Positions 50,518 to 58,629 of a stretch of DNA of 64,000 nt are shown piece after piece. The DNA lies in NCBI RefSeq assembly GCF_014645375.1, contig NZ_BMLT01000003.1, forward strand, positions 504,705 to 568,704. The letters run 5' to 3'. Made by a program: the position numbers and the translations under genes. Origin of the DNA: Marinobacterium nitratireducens (GTDB taxonomy: Bacteria; Pseudomonadota; Gammaproteobacteria; Pseudomonadales; Balneatricaceae). Position 1 is the stretch's first letter. Every line of letters begins with the position of its first letter. The notes beneath the pieces are model-generated. The model did not search any database, had not been told where the DNA came from, and was given only the letters and a program-made list of their open reading frames with translations.

Positions 50518-51492
50518 ATGAATGATCAGGAAAGCCCGGCGTCCATGCTGGGATCGCGTGACTACACCACCGGCCCCTTCGTCAACCACCGTGTCAGCTG
50601 GCGCGCCCGCCTGTTGAACCGGGCGCTGCGTACGTTCGTCAAGAGCCGGATGAGCGGACCGCCGGAAATTCCGGCACTGCGCCGTTTTATGCTCAAGACG
50701 GACGGAAGGCTGGCATTATCTGTCGGTCAGAACATTGAAGTTCAGTCGCTGAAGGTCAGCGGCGTCCCCTGTCACAGCCTGACCCGCCAGCAGCCGAGCA
50801 GCCGGACCCTGCTCTATCTGCACGGCGGCGGTTTCTGTGCCCATACGCCCAAGACCTACGACGGCTTTGCCGCGCGGCTGTGCGAGGCCTTCGACGCCAA
50901 CGCGCTGCTGCCTGATTACCGCCTCGCGCCGGAGCACCCCTTCCCGGCTGCCATCGACGACTCGCTCGCCGCCTACCGCTACCTGCTCGACCAGGATATC
51001 GATCCCGGCCGCATCGTCGTTGCCGGCGATTCCGCCGGTGGCTGCCTGGCGCTGGCGCTGATGATGAGGCTGCGCAGAGAGGGGCTGCCGATGCCCGGTT
51101 GCGTGGTGACGATGTCGCCCGCGACCGATCACCCGGACAACGAGCCCGATCTCGAAGCAGCCACGCAGCATGATCCGATGTTCAGTCCCGAAGTCCTGAG
51201 GCTGTTCGCCTCGAGCTATGTGCCGCGCGCGGAAGACCGGAGCAACCCCGAGGCGCTGCCCCTGCACGGCAGTTACGAGGGATTGCCGCCACTACAGATT
51301 CACGTCGGCAGTACCGAAGCCCTGTTGAGCCACTCGACCCGGGCGGCCGCCAAGGCGAAAGCGGCAGGCGTGGAGGTCTCCCTCAACGTATGGGACAGCA
51401 TGCCCCACGTGCATCCGATCTTCCACCTGATTCCCGAAAGCCGTCAGGCAATCGACATGATGGCCGCGTTCGTGCGCCGCCACCTGCCCTGA
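50518..51492 (+). CDS. HSL-type hydrolase, intact
   Basis: A 324-residue alpha/beta hydrolase-3. It has HGGGF in the oxyanion loop, YRLAPEHPFPAAIDD, the nucleophile elbow GDSAGG with Ser172, and a C-terminal His in MPHVHPIFHL. AAGGAG lies upstream of the ATG. It is cytoplasmic and likely acts on acyl esters. It is related to the Gln-substituted protein at 47833, sharing order and motifs, and pairs with the WS/DGAT upstream. Confidence 0.9.
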   Translation: MNDQESPASMLGSRDYTTGPFVNHRVSWRARLLNRALRTFVKSRMSGPPEIPALRRFMLKTDGRLALSVGQNIEVQSLKVSGVPCHSLTRQQPSSRTLLYLHGGGFCAHTPKTYDGFAARLCEAFDANALLPDYRLAPEHPFPAAIDDSLAAYRYLLDQDIDPGRIVVAGDSAGGCLALALMMRLRREGLPMPGCVVTMSPATDHPDNEPDLEAATQHDPMFSPEVLRLFASSYVPRAEDRSNPEALPLHGSYEGLPPLQIHVGSTEALLSHSTRAAAKAKAAGVEVSLNVWDSMPHVHPIFHLIPESRQAIDMMAAFVRRHLP

Positions 51493-51901
51493 CCTCCGGC
51501 CCCGACCGCGCACTGTCCCGGCCAGACTCTGCCGGGGCGGTGCCGCTTCCGTTTCTCACCGCTCGCCCACCAGCGGTGATGTTCCTTTCCTTAGCATCAC
51601 CCCCTGAACTTCCATCGGCTGGCTGACTGCCGTTCACCTTCTGCCCGCCACAAAGCGTTCCAGTCTGTGCCCGGTTGCGCACCGAAGTGTCGCACCCAGT
51701 AGTTTTTTTACTCTAATTTTTTCCACTAGCATCCCCCTCAACGTCACCTCGCCGACCCCAGCGGACAATATCCGGACCTGGTCGGAATCAACGGGCCCCC
51801 ACTCCCACCAGAGGTGCCACAATTAGAAGCCGAAGGGTTACGGCCCCAGGCAAAACGCTTTGTAAGAACGATTCTATTTGGGCCAAGCGCCGGGAGAGCT
51901 A
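51493..51901. other. Intergenic region upstream of the third WS/DGAT gene
   Basis: About 400 bases with no supported gene. The first half is GC-rich; the second holds the shared 19-bp box (51700) and probably the promoter. Confidence 0.5.
51700..51718 (+). promoter_or_regulatory. 19-bp box shared by phasin and WS/DGAT promoters, copy 2
   Basis: TAGTTTTTTTACTCTAATT is identical to the copy at 44872 and followed by similar bases (TTTTCCACTAG against CTTTTCTCTACG). Here it is 184 bases before the WS/DGAT start. Confidence 0.6.
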
Positions 51902-53335
51902 ATGCTTAGGCAACTTCACACGATGGACAGCCTGTTTCTGTACGTTGAAAAGGCTGGATATCAGATCGACATCACCCCCGTATTCTTTTACGACCCTGCC
52001 GGGAGCAAAGACGGCGAGCTGACCCACGAGCAGCTGCTCGAACGGTTCCACGACACCGTCGAAGCGGTACCAGCGCTGCGCTCCCGCCTGGAGCGCGTGC
52101 CGTTCGACCTCGACAACCCCTATCTCGCGGAAGACCGGAATTTCAGGATCGAAAATCACTTCAGCGAAGTGAATCTGCCGGCGCCCGGCGATGCCGAGAC
52201 CCTGCGTGCGGTACTGGCCGACTTCCAGACTCGCCCACTGGATATGGATCGTCCGCTCTGGGAGGTACTGATCGTACGCGGTCTGGACAACGTCGAGGGC
52301 ATGCCGGCCGGAGCAATCGCTGTGGCACTTAAGGTCCATCACGTCATCGCCGATGGCCATACCGTGGTCGAAATCATTTCCAGGCTGCATGACGAGGGCC
52401 AGAGCCAGGCCGATGACAAGGCGCAGAAACCTCGCGTGGAATTCAGGGCGCCGAACTACTACGATCGCCTCGGCCAGGTGCTTTCCAACAACCTGATCGG
52501 CGCGCTGGGCATGATGAATCCGCTGCTCAACTCACTGCCGCGCATTGGCAAGACGCTGCTCGAAACCGTCAGCAAGGACAGCGACAAGCTGACGCGACCA
52601 CCGGTTTCGACACGCTTCAATCGCAAGCCCGAAAGCAAGGAATTTGTCTGGAATTTCGCCTCGCTGGACCTCGCCACGGCCAAGCGCATCAGCAAACAGG
52701 AAACCGGCGCCACCATCAACGACGTGGTGCTGACGGTCATCGCCGGCGCCATGCGCGACTACATGCAGGCCAAGGGCGACCGCACCGATGACTGCCTGCG
52801 CGCCATGGCACCGGTCAATATCCGCCAGGAGTCGCAGCGCAACGCCGGGGGCAACGAAGTTTCCTTCATTCTGCCCGATCTGCCGGTACAGCTTGCCGAC
52901 CCCAGGGAGCGTCTGCAGGCCGTGATGCGCTCGACCGGCCATAACAAGAAGGTTGCCAAGGACATCGACAGCCGCGAAGTCAGCAACCTGATGAAGAGCG
53001 TTCCGCCGGCCTGGATGGCCTCGATGCGTCTGATGGGCATTATCGAAAGCACCTCGCACCCGCTAATGCAGCTGGTCGGCAACGCACTCGCCACCAACGT
53101 GCCCGGCCCCGCGGTACCGCTGCACCTGAAGGGCGCGCGGTTGCTCAACCTCGCCGGCATGATCGTACCGACAGCGGGCCTGGGACTGCACCACGTGATC
53201 GTCAGTTACGCCGGCAAGCTCAACATCTCGATGACGGCACACCGCGACATTCTTCCGGATCCGGACTTCTACCGCGAGTGCCTGGAGCGCAGCTTCGAGC
53301 AACTGCTGGAAGCCTATCCCGACGCGGCTGCCTGA
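51902..53335 (+). CDS. Wax-ester synthase/DGAT
   Basis: A 477-residue WS/DGAT enzyme started at ATG 51902 (GGGAGAG upstream); the TTG at 51878 is less likely. The active-site motif HHVIADG (146-152) is intact, with GATINDVVLTVI and NVPGPAVPLHLKGA. It is similar to the 48806 enzyme along its length but lacks the basic tail. It is expected to make storage wax esters or triacylglycerols. Confidence 0.93.
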   Translation: MLRQLHTMDSLFLYVEKAGYQIDITPVFFYDPAGSKDGELTHEQLLERFHDTVEAVPALRSRLERVPFDLDNPYLAEDRNFRIENHFSEVNLPAPGDAETLRAVLADFQTRPLDMDRPLWEVLIVRGLDNVEGMPAGAIAVALKVHHVIADGHTVVEIISRLHDEGQSQADDKAQKPRVEFRAPNYYDRLGQVLSNNLIGALGMMNPLLNSLPRIGKTLLETVSKDSDKLTRPPVSTRFNRKPESKEFVWNFASLDLATAKRISKQETGATINDVVLTVIAGAMRDYMQAKGDRTDDCLRAMAPVNIRQESQRNAGGNEVSFILPDLPVQLADPRERLQAVMRSTGHNKKVAKDIDSREVSNLMKSVPPAWMASMRLMGIIESTSHPLMQLVGNALATNVPGPAVPLHLKGARLLNLAGMIVPTAGLGLHHVIVSYAGKLNISMTAHRDILPDPDFYRECLERSFEQLLEAYPDAAA

Positions 53336-53347
53336 GCCGGACGGCCC

Positions 53348-53377
53348 GCCCCGCCTTCACAACGGTGAACGCGGGGC
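53348..53377. terminator. Hairpin between convergent genes
   Basis: GCCCCGC (53348-53354) pairs with GCGGGGC (53371-53377), with an inner TTCAC/GTGAA stem and AACG loop. There is no T-run, so it may be a weak or Rho-assisted end for the WS/DGAT gene. Confidence 0.45.
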
Positions 53378-53422
53378 GCCGGCCGCCTCTGCGCACACCA
53401 TATCGCGCCGCCCCGACGCCAA

Positions 53423-54643
53423 TCAGCGCTGCAATGGCACCGACAGCAGTGCCTCCACCAGCAACTGGGCGTCGGCCAGCGGCGCGCTGCCAGCCGATAC
53501 CAGCGGCCGCTCCAGCACCTCGACGCCGAGCGCTTTCAGCGCCGATGCATCGATACCGCCGTTGTAACGACCGCGCCGGCTGTCCAGCACGACGTGGCTC
53601 AACAGCCGGCTATTCGGCGTTCCGCTCCCGCAATCCTCACGCAGCACACCCAGCAGACGCTCGACCGATTCGGTCAGAGTCAGCCCCGCCTGTTCCGGGT
53701 CGCCGCCCAGGCTCGGTACGAACACCTTGGGTACCTGCGTCGCTGCAATGGCGCGCCCTGCGCCCCGCGGCAACAGATTCGCCAGCACGCTGGTATAGAA
53801 GCTGCCCGGCGGAAAGCAGATCATCTGCGCCGCCGCAATCATTTGGCGCCGCGATTCCGGCAGCAGCGACGTCACCGGATGATAATCCTCCTGCGACTGG
53901 CTGAGCCCGAACCGCTCGATACGCAGCCCCCGCCGCGCCAGATCCAGGCCGGTTATCCGGTGCTCGCCGAGTACCCGGCTGCCGTCGCTCAGCTGTGCCA
54001 TCAGATGGTAATTGTCGTTGGTGACCGTATGCACCTCCCCCAGCACCGCCGCGTACTGAGCGAATTCGGCGATCGCCGAATCGAGGTCGCGCGCGTTACG
54101 CAGCCAGGTACCGGTCAGCACCAGGTTGCCGATACTGGCCCCGCGCAGATCGAAGTCCTCCGGCATGGCTTCGCGAAAGGCAGCCAGCTGCACGCAGATA
54201 AGGTTGCGATTGTGCAGATCGACCGCCTTCACCAGTGCATGCTCGCCGCGGACAATGCTGTCGAGTTCAACTCTGAGCGCCGAACTCGCGGCGTCTGTCG
54301 GCAGCCGGTGGGCAAACAGCTTTACCCCCTCCGGATGACCGGTCGCCCGGTCGTCCGCCAGCGACATCAGGCGGCTGCGCAGATCGCCGATGGCCGGCAT
54401 GCCGAAGGCCTGACGCAGGATCGCCGAGCTGCCGCCGGAATCGTAGGGGGTCACCAGATGCACCGAGTTGTGCGTGTAGTGCTTGAGCGCCCGGCTGGCG
54501 CTGTCCAGCGCCGAACCGCCGGTGAAGAACAGCATCCGGCGCCCGAGCCCGGCGGCGTCCTGCGCCGGCCGCTCGGACAGCCGCCGAAGCACCGGCGACT
54601 CGGAATCGGGGAGAGGATTAAGGGGTGCGGGATCCTTTGGCAC
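53423..54643 (-). CDS. CofD-like protein (GAK-system type)
   Basis: A 406-residue protein with a GTG start (AGGTAAG upstream). The N-terminal motif FTGGSALDSASRALK, then TPYDSGGSSAILRQ and GDLRSRL, is that of the CofD/YvcK superfamily, specifically the group described as CofD-related proteins of the GAK system. CofD proper transfers 2-phospholactate to deazaflavin; the reaction of this group is not established. LTGTWLRNARDLDSAI and ICFPPGSFYTSVLANLLP support the family. No other GAK partner gene is recognisable next to it. It is divergent from the EAL gene. Confidence 0.8.
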   Translation of the reverse strand: MPKDPAPLNPLPDSESPVLRRLSERPAQDAAGLGRRMLFFTGGSALDSASRALKHYTHNSVHLVTPYDSGGSSAILRQAFGMPAIGDLRSRLMSLADDRATGHPEGVKLFAHRLPTDAASSALRVELDSIVRGEHALVKAVDLHNRNLICVQLAAFREAMPEDFDLRGASIGNLVLTGTWLRNARDLDSAIAEFAQYAAVLGEVHTVTNDNYHLMAQLSDGSRVLGEHRITGLDLARRGLRIERFGLSQSQEDYHPVTSLLPESRRQMIAAAQMICFPPGSFYTSVLANLLPRGAGRAIAATQVPKVFVPSLGGDPEQAGLTLTESVERLLGVLREDCGSGTPNSRLLSHVVLDSRRGRYNGGIDASALKALGVEVLERPLVSAGSAPLADAQLLVEALLSVPLQR

Positions 54644-54772
54644 GGAGCTTACCTGATACTAAACAGCCGCCATTATCCCCCATTGCACTGCTGCGAAAAA
54701 GCCACCGGTGCACCGGACGCACCACTGGCACAGGGATTGCTGTGATCAGGCATCCTGTCGTGAGAAAGTATA

Positions 54773-55975
54773 ATGAAAGAGACACTGTTTCCCTGGTTCC
54801 AGCCGGTTATCGAAATTGCCAGCGGCCGTATCGCCGGCTACGAAGCCCTGGCTCGCCGCCGCACGACCGACGGCAAGGTCGAATCGGCCGCCAATGTCTT
54901 CACCAATCCCGACTACAGCGCCGCGCAACGCCTCGAAGCCGACCGCAGCCTGCGCTACCAGGCGCTGGAGCGCTTTGCCGCCGAAGCCGCCTCGGGCGGC
55001 CTCTGCCTGAATCTCTCGCCCGAGTGGATCGACCAGCTGGAAAACCTCGATACGCTGCCCACCCTCGAGATGATTCACAAGGTCGGGCTGGACCCGTCAC
55101 GGGTGGTGCTGGAAATCACCGAGCGGGCCGGCGATCTGGAGTCGATCCGCGAACTGGCCGAAGCCTACCGTGCCGCCGGGGTACGGATCGCCTACGACGA
55201 CTTCGGCAGCGGCTTTCAGCAACTCGACCGACTCATCGCCTTTACCCCCGACCTGCTCAAGCTGGATCTGCGAATGTTCCACAATGGTGCACACCATGCA
55301 CAGAAGCGGGCCATTCTGCAGATGATCGGACAAATGGGCGCTCAGCTTGGCAGCAAGATCGTGTGCGAGGGGGTGGAAACCCCCGAGGACTTCTTCCTTG
55401 CCCTGCACTGCAACGCCAGCTACGTACAGGGGTTCCTGTTCCAGGGGGCCCAGGCCGATTTTGCCGCGCCCGATTCGATGCGAGAACGGGTGCAGTCGCT
55501 GCTCGAACAGCACCTGGATATCAGCGTGGAAGCGACCGCCCGCCGCCAGTGGCAGACCGAGGGTCTGCACAGCAATCTGATGGCCCTGCGTGACCTGCTG
55601 CGGGTGGAACAGGGCCTCGAGGCGCTGGCGAACTACCATCCGGCACGGGGCATGCTGCGCTTTTTCATCTGCAACCGCCAGGGCGAGCAAATCTCGCCCA
55701 ACTACCGCTTCGAAGACGGTCACTGGCGGGGCGACGAAAGCGTCACGGGCAACAACTGGAGCTGGCGCCCCTACTTCTACCAACTGCTGGGCGCGGCCGA
55801 CTACGACCGTCGCATCCTGCGCTCGACACCCTACCTCGACATCGTGACCGGCCAGCCCTGCGAGACCCTGAGTCTGGCGCTGGATGATCACCGTGTGATG
55901 CTGGTCGACGTCGAGGCGCCGGAGCAGTCCGGCATCGGCACCAGTTACAGCGACCTGATGCCGGCGTTGCGCTAG
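54773..55975 (+). CDS. c-di-GMP phosphodiesterase (EAL, with C-terminal YkuI_C-like sensor)
   Basis: A 400-residue protein. The EAL domain (about 1-245) keeps the catalytic set: GYEALARR, LNLSPEW, LEITERAG, YDDFGSG, LLKLDLRM, CEGVETPED and VQGFLF. It should hydrolyse c-di-GMP to pGpG. The C-terminal part (about 255-400: LRFFICNRQGEQISPNYRF, WSWRPYFYQLL, CETLSLALDDH) resembles the Cache/PAS-like YkuI_C domain, which may sense a ligand in the cytoplasm. There is no membrane helix. It provides a c-di-GMP sink in the same window as three c-di-GMP riboswitches. Confidence 0.92.
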   Translation: MKETLFPWFQPVIEIASGRIAGYEALARRRTTDGKVESAANVFTNPDYSAAQRLEADRSLRYQALERFAAEAASGGLCLNLSPEWIDQLENLDTLPTLEMIHKVGLDPSRVVLEITERAGDLESIRELAEAYRAAGVRIAYDDFGSGFQQLDRLIAFTPDLLKLDLRMFHNGAHHAQKRAILQMIGQMGAQLGSKIVCEGVETPEDFFLALHCNASYVQGFLFQGAQADFAAPDSMRERVQSLLEQHLDISVEATARRQWQTEGLHSNLMALRDLLRVEQGLEALANYHPARGMLRFFICNRQGEQISPNYRFEDGHWRGDESVTGNNWSWRPYFYQLLGAADYDRRILRSTPYLDIVTGQPCETLSLALDDHRVMLVDVEAPEQSGIGTSYSDLMPALR

Positions 55976-55987
55976 GGACCGCCTTTC

Positions 55988-56685
55988 GATCGCCCGGGGG
56001 ACCGGGCTCCTACAGCTGTTTCGTGGGCGCGGCGCACCCGAACGTACGGGCACTTCCCCCGCCGCGAACGGGTTGGGCACGGTGCCCAATTCGATTCGCC
56101 GCGAGGCGCGGCTCCCACGGTTCGGCAGGGCTTGCGGGTCTGGTGTAGGAGCCCGCTCCGCGGGCGATCTTTTTGGGGGCGCGGCAGCCCCCGAGCGTCG
56201 AAGCCCGGCCCGGGTTCGCCCGGGGACCGGGCTCCTACAGGGGTTTTTCCCGGGAGCGGCTTACCCGAAGGGCACTTCCCCCGCCGCGAACGGGTTGGGC
56301 ACGGTGCCCAATTCGATTCGCCGCGAGGCGCGGCTCCCACGGTTCGGCAGGGCCTGCGAATCGGGTGTAGGAGCCCGCTCCGCGGGCGATCTTTTCGGGG
56401 GCGAGGCACATCCGGGTCGTCGAAGCCTGGCCCGGGTTCGCCCGGGGACCGGGCTCCTACAGCTGTTTCGTGGGAGCGGCGCACCCAAACGTACGGGCAC
56501 TTCCCCCGCCGCGAACGGGTTGGGCACGGTGCCCGATTCGATTCGCCGCGAGGCGCGGCTCCCACGGTTCGGCAGGGCCTGCGAACCGGATGTAGGAGCC
56601 CGCTCCGCGGGCGATCTTTTCGGGGGCGCGGCAGATCCCAGGCGTCGAAGCCTGGCCCGGGTTCGCCCGCGGAGCGGGCTCCTAC
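55988..56685 (+). repeat. REP array with a ~223-bp super-repeat
   Basis: GTAGGAGCCCGCTCCGCGGG recurs at 56145, 56367 and 56592 (periods 222 and 225). Each period holds three different palindromes, the other two being TTCGCCCGGGGACCGGGCTC and ATTCGCCGCGAGGCGCGG, plus conserved linkers (ACGTACGGGCACTTCCCCC; GAACGGGTTGGGCACGG). It differs from the array at 34.8 kb in both palindromes and linkers. The same super-repeat appears inverted at 63612. Confidence 0.93.
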
Positions 56686-56745
56686 AATTGAATTCCCCCC
56701 ATCCGGCGACTAGCTTTCTATAGCGAAACGGACTTTGGGCGGAAC

Positions 56746-58620
56746 ATGACAGAAATCGAACAGGCATCCTCGGCTGCCGACAGGGAAGCAGAAAACGACG
56801 CTGCGGCCTCTGCATCCGCCCCGTCCCTATGGCGGCAGCTGGACCAAGCCGACAGCCTGGAATCGCTGCTGCCTGTCTGGCTGTCGCTGCAGAGCGAGCT
56901 GATCGGCGAGGTGCAGTACGCCCTCGCCGCATTCGACCCTGACGTCAGCGGCGATTTCGCTGTCCAGGCCACCTGGCCGCCGGCCTCCCGGTTACCTCCA
57001 CGGCTGTTGCAGAGTGCCCGGCGCGCGCTTTCCGAACAAAAGGGCATCGTACAGCAATGGTCCGATGACGCCGACTCCCGCACTGCGCTGGCCTATCCGG
57101 TGCGGCTGCAGGGTGCTCGCGAAGGCGTCGTCGCAGTGCTGTTGCAACAGCCAGAACCGCGCCTCAACCGTGCGATGCGGGAACTGCAGTGGGGCGTCGC
57201 GCGGCTGCGGGAGCAATGCCTGCGGGACGGCGTGGAGCACAGCGACCGCCAGGCCGAACGCAGCCGCCAAGCTCTCGACCTGCTGGCAGCGGCACTGCAG
57301 CACGAGCGCTTCGACGCCATGTGCCACGCCTGTGCCACGGAGCTTGCGCTGCTTGCCGACTGCGAGCGGGTGTCCCTCGGCTTCCTCAGGGGCGATCACG
57401 CCCGGCTGCAATGCGTTTCCCACAGCGCCCAGTTCGGCCAGCGCATGAACCTGAACCGGCTGCTGGAACACGCAATCGACGAAGCGATCGGCCAGCACAG
57501 TCTCCTGATCTACCCAGCGCCGGCTTCCGGACCGCCACTGACGCTGCAGGCCCAGGCCGAGCTGTCTGCCGCCTCGGGCAACGTCCGCCTGCTGACCGTA
57601 CCCCTGCTGGCCCGCGAGCAGCCGGTCGGCGCACTGGTGTTCGAGCGTCCGGCCAACCGCCCGTTCGATCAGGACAGCATCGACATCCTTGCCGCCTGCG
57701 CCGCGTTGCTGGGCCCGGTGCTAGAGGAAAAGCGCCAGAACGACCGCTGGCTGGCGGTCAAGGCGGTCGAGGCTCTGCGACGCCAACTCCAGCATCTGTT
57801 CGGCCCCCGGCACACGCTCAAGAAACTGCTGGTCGGCGGCAGTCTCGCGTTTCTGGCGCTTTCGCTGCTGCTGACCGGTCCCTACCGGGTGACGGCTGAG
57901 TCGACCACCGAGGGCTCGCAGCAGCGCGCCGTGATCGCCGCCTTCGATGGCTATATCCGCGAGGCGCCGGTACGGGCCGGTGACCGGGTCGAGGCCGGCC
58001 AGCTGATGGCGGCCATCGACGATCGCGAGATCGCCCTCGACCGCTTGCGCCTGCTGGCCGAGAAGCAGGAAAAGCAGTTTGCCCGTGAACGCGCGCTGAG
58101 CGAGCGCAAGCTCGCCGAAGTCAACATCGTCAGCGCACAGATCGAAAAGGTCGACGCCCAGCTCAGGCAGACCGACGAACTGCTCGCCCGGGCCCGCATC
58201 ATCGCCCCCTTCGACGGTCTGGTCGTGTCCGGCGATCTGCAGCAGTCGATCGGCGCGGCGGTAAGACGGGGCGATGTCCTGTTCGAAGTTACGCCGCAGG
58301 ACGAGTTTCGCGTGGTGCTGCAGGTACCGGACAGCCAGATCGCCGATATCGAGGTCGGCCAGACAGGTCAGTTGCTCAACAGCGCCCTGCCGGAACGCCC
58401 CTTCGATATCGAGATCCGCCGGATTACTCCGGTTGCGGAGGCGCGCAACGGCCGCAACACCTTCCGCGTCGAAGCCGGTCTGATCTCGCCGGAAACCGGC
58501 CTGCGCCCGGGCATGGAGGGCGTGGCCAAGGTCGAGGCCGGCGAGCGACGCCTGCTGTGGATCTGGACCCGGCCGCTGCTCGAGAGCGCCCGTATCGCCA
58601 TCTGGCGCTGGCTGAGGTAA
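56746..58620 (+). CDS. GAF-domain HlyD-type membrane-fusion protein
   Basis: A 624-residue protein. Residues ~40-340 are cytoplasmic; the part from ~170 has a GAF-like fold (RFDAMCHACATELALLADCERV, LLTVPLLAREQPVGALVFER). One membrane helix follows (LVGGSLAFLALSLLLTG, about 365-382), then a periplasmic HlyD-type adaptor with the lipoyl half-motifs IREAPVRAGDRVEAGQLM and ARIIAPFDGLVVSGDL around a coiled coil. It could sense a cytoplasmic signal and couple it to export. It is the first gene of the SecA/M50/HlyD operon, 9 bases before the next gene. Confidence 0.85.
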   Translation: MTEIEQASSAADREAENDAAASASAPSLWRQLDQADSLESLLPVWLSLQSELIGEVQYALAAFDPDVSGDFAVQATWPPASRLPPRLLQSARRALSEQKGIVQQWSDDADSRTALAYPVRLQGAREGVVAVLLQQPEPRLNRAMRELQWGVARLREQCLRDGVEHSDRQAERSRQALDLLAAALQHERFDAMCHACATELALLADCERVSLGFLRGDHARLQCVSHSAQFGQRMNLNRLLEHAIDEAIGQHSLLIYPAPASGPPLTLQAQAELSAASGNVRLLTVPLLAREQPVGALVFERPANRPFDQDSIDILAACAALLGPVLEEKRQNDRWLAVKAVEALRRQLQHLFGPRHTLKKLLVGGSLAFLALSLLLTGPYRVTAESTTEGSQQRAVIAAFDGYIREAPVRAGDRVEAGQLMAAIDDREIALDRLRLLAEKQEKQFARERALSERKLAEVNIVSAQIEKVDAQLRQTDELLARARIIAPFDGLVVSGDLQQSIGAAVRRGDVLFEVTPQDEFRVVLQVPDSQIADIEVGQTGQLLNSALPERPFDIEIRRITPVAEARNGRNTFRVEAGLISPETGLRPGMEGVAKVEAGERRLLWIWTRPLLESARIAIWRWLR

Positions 58621-58629
58621 TCCGCAGGC

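Noticed and set aside
56073..56723. Open frames across the ~223-bp REP array
   Set aside because: Same cause: repeated palindromes read as Arg/Gly/Pro-rich peptides. No coding evidence.
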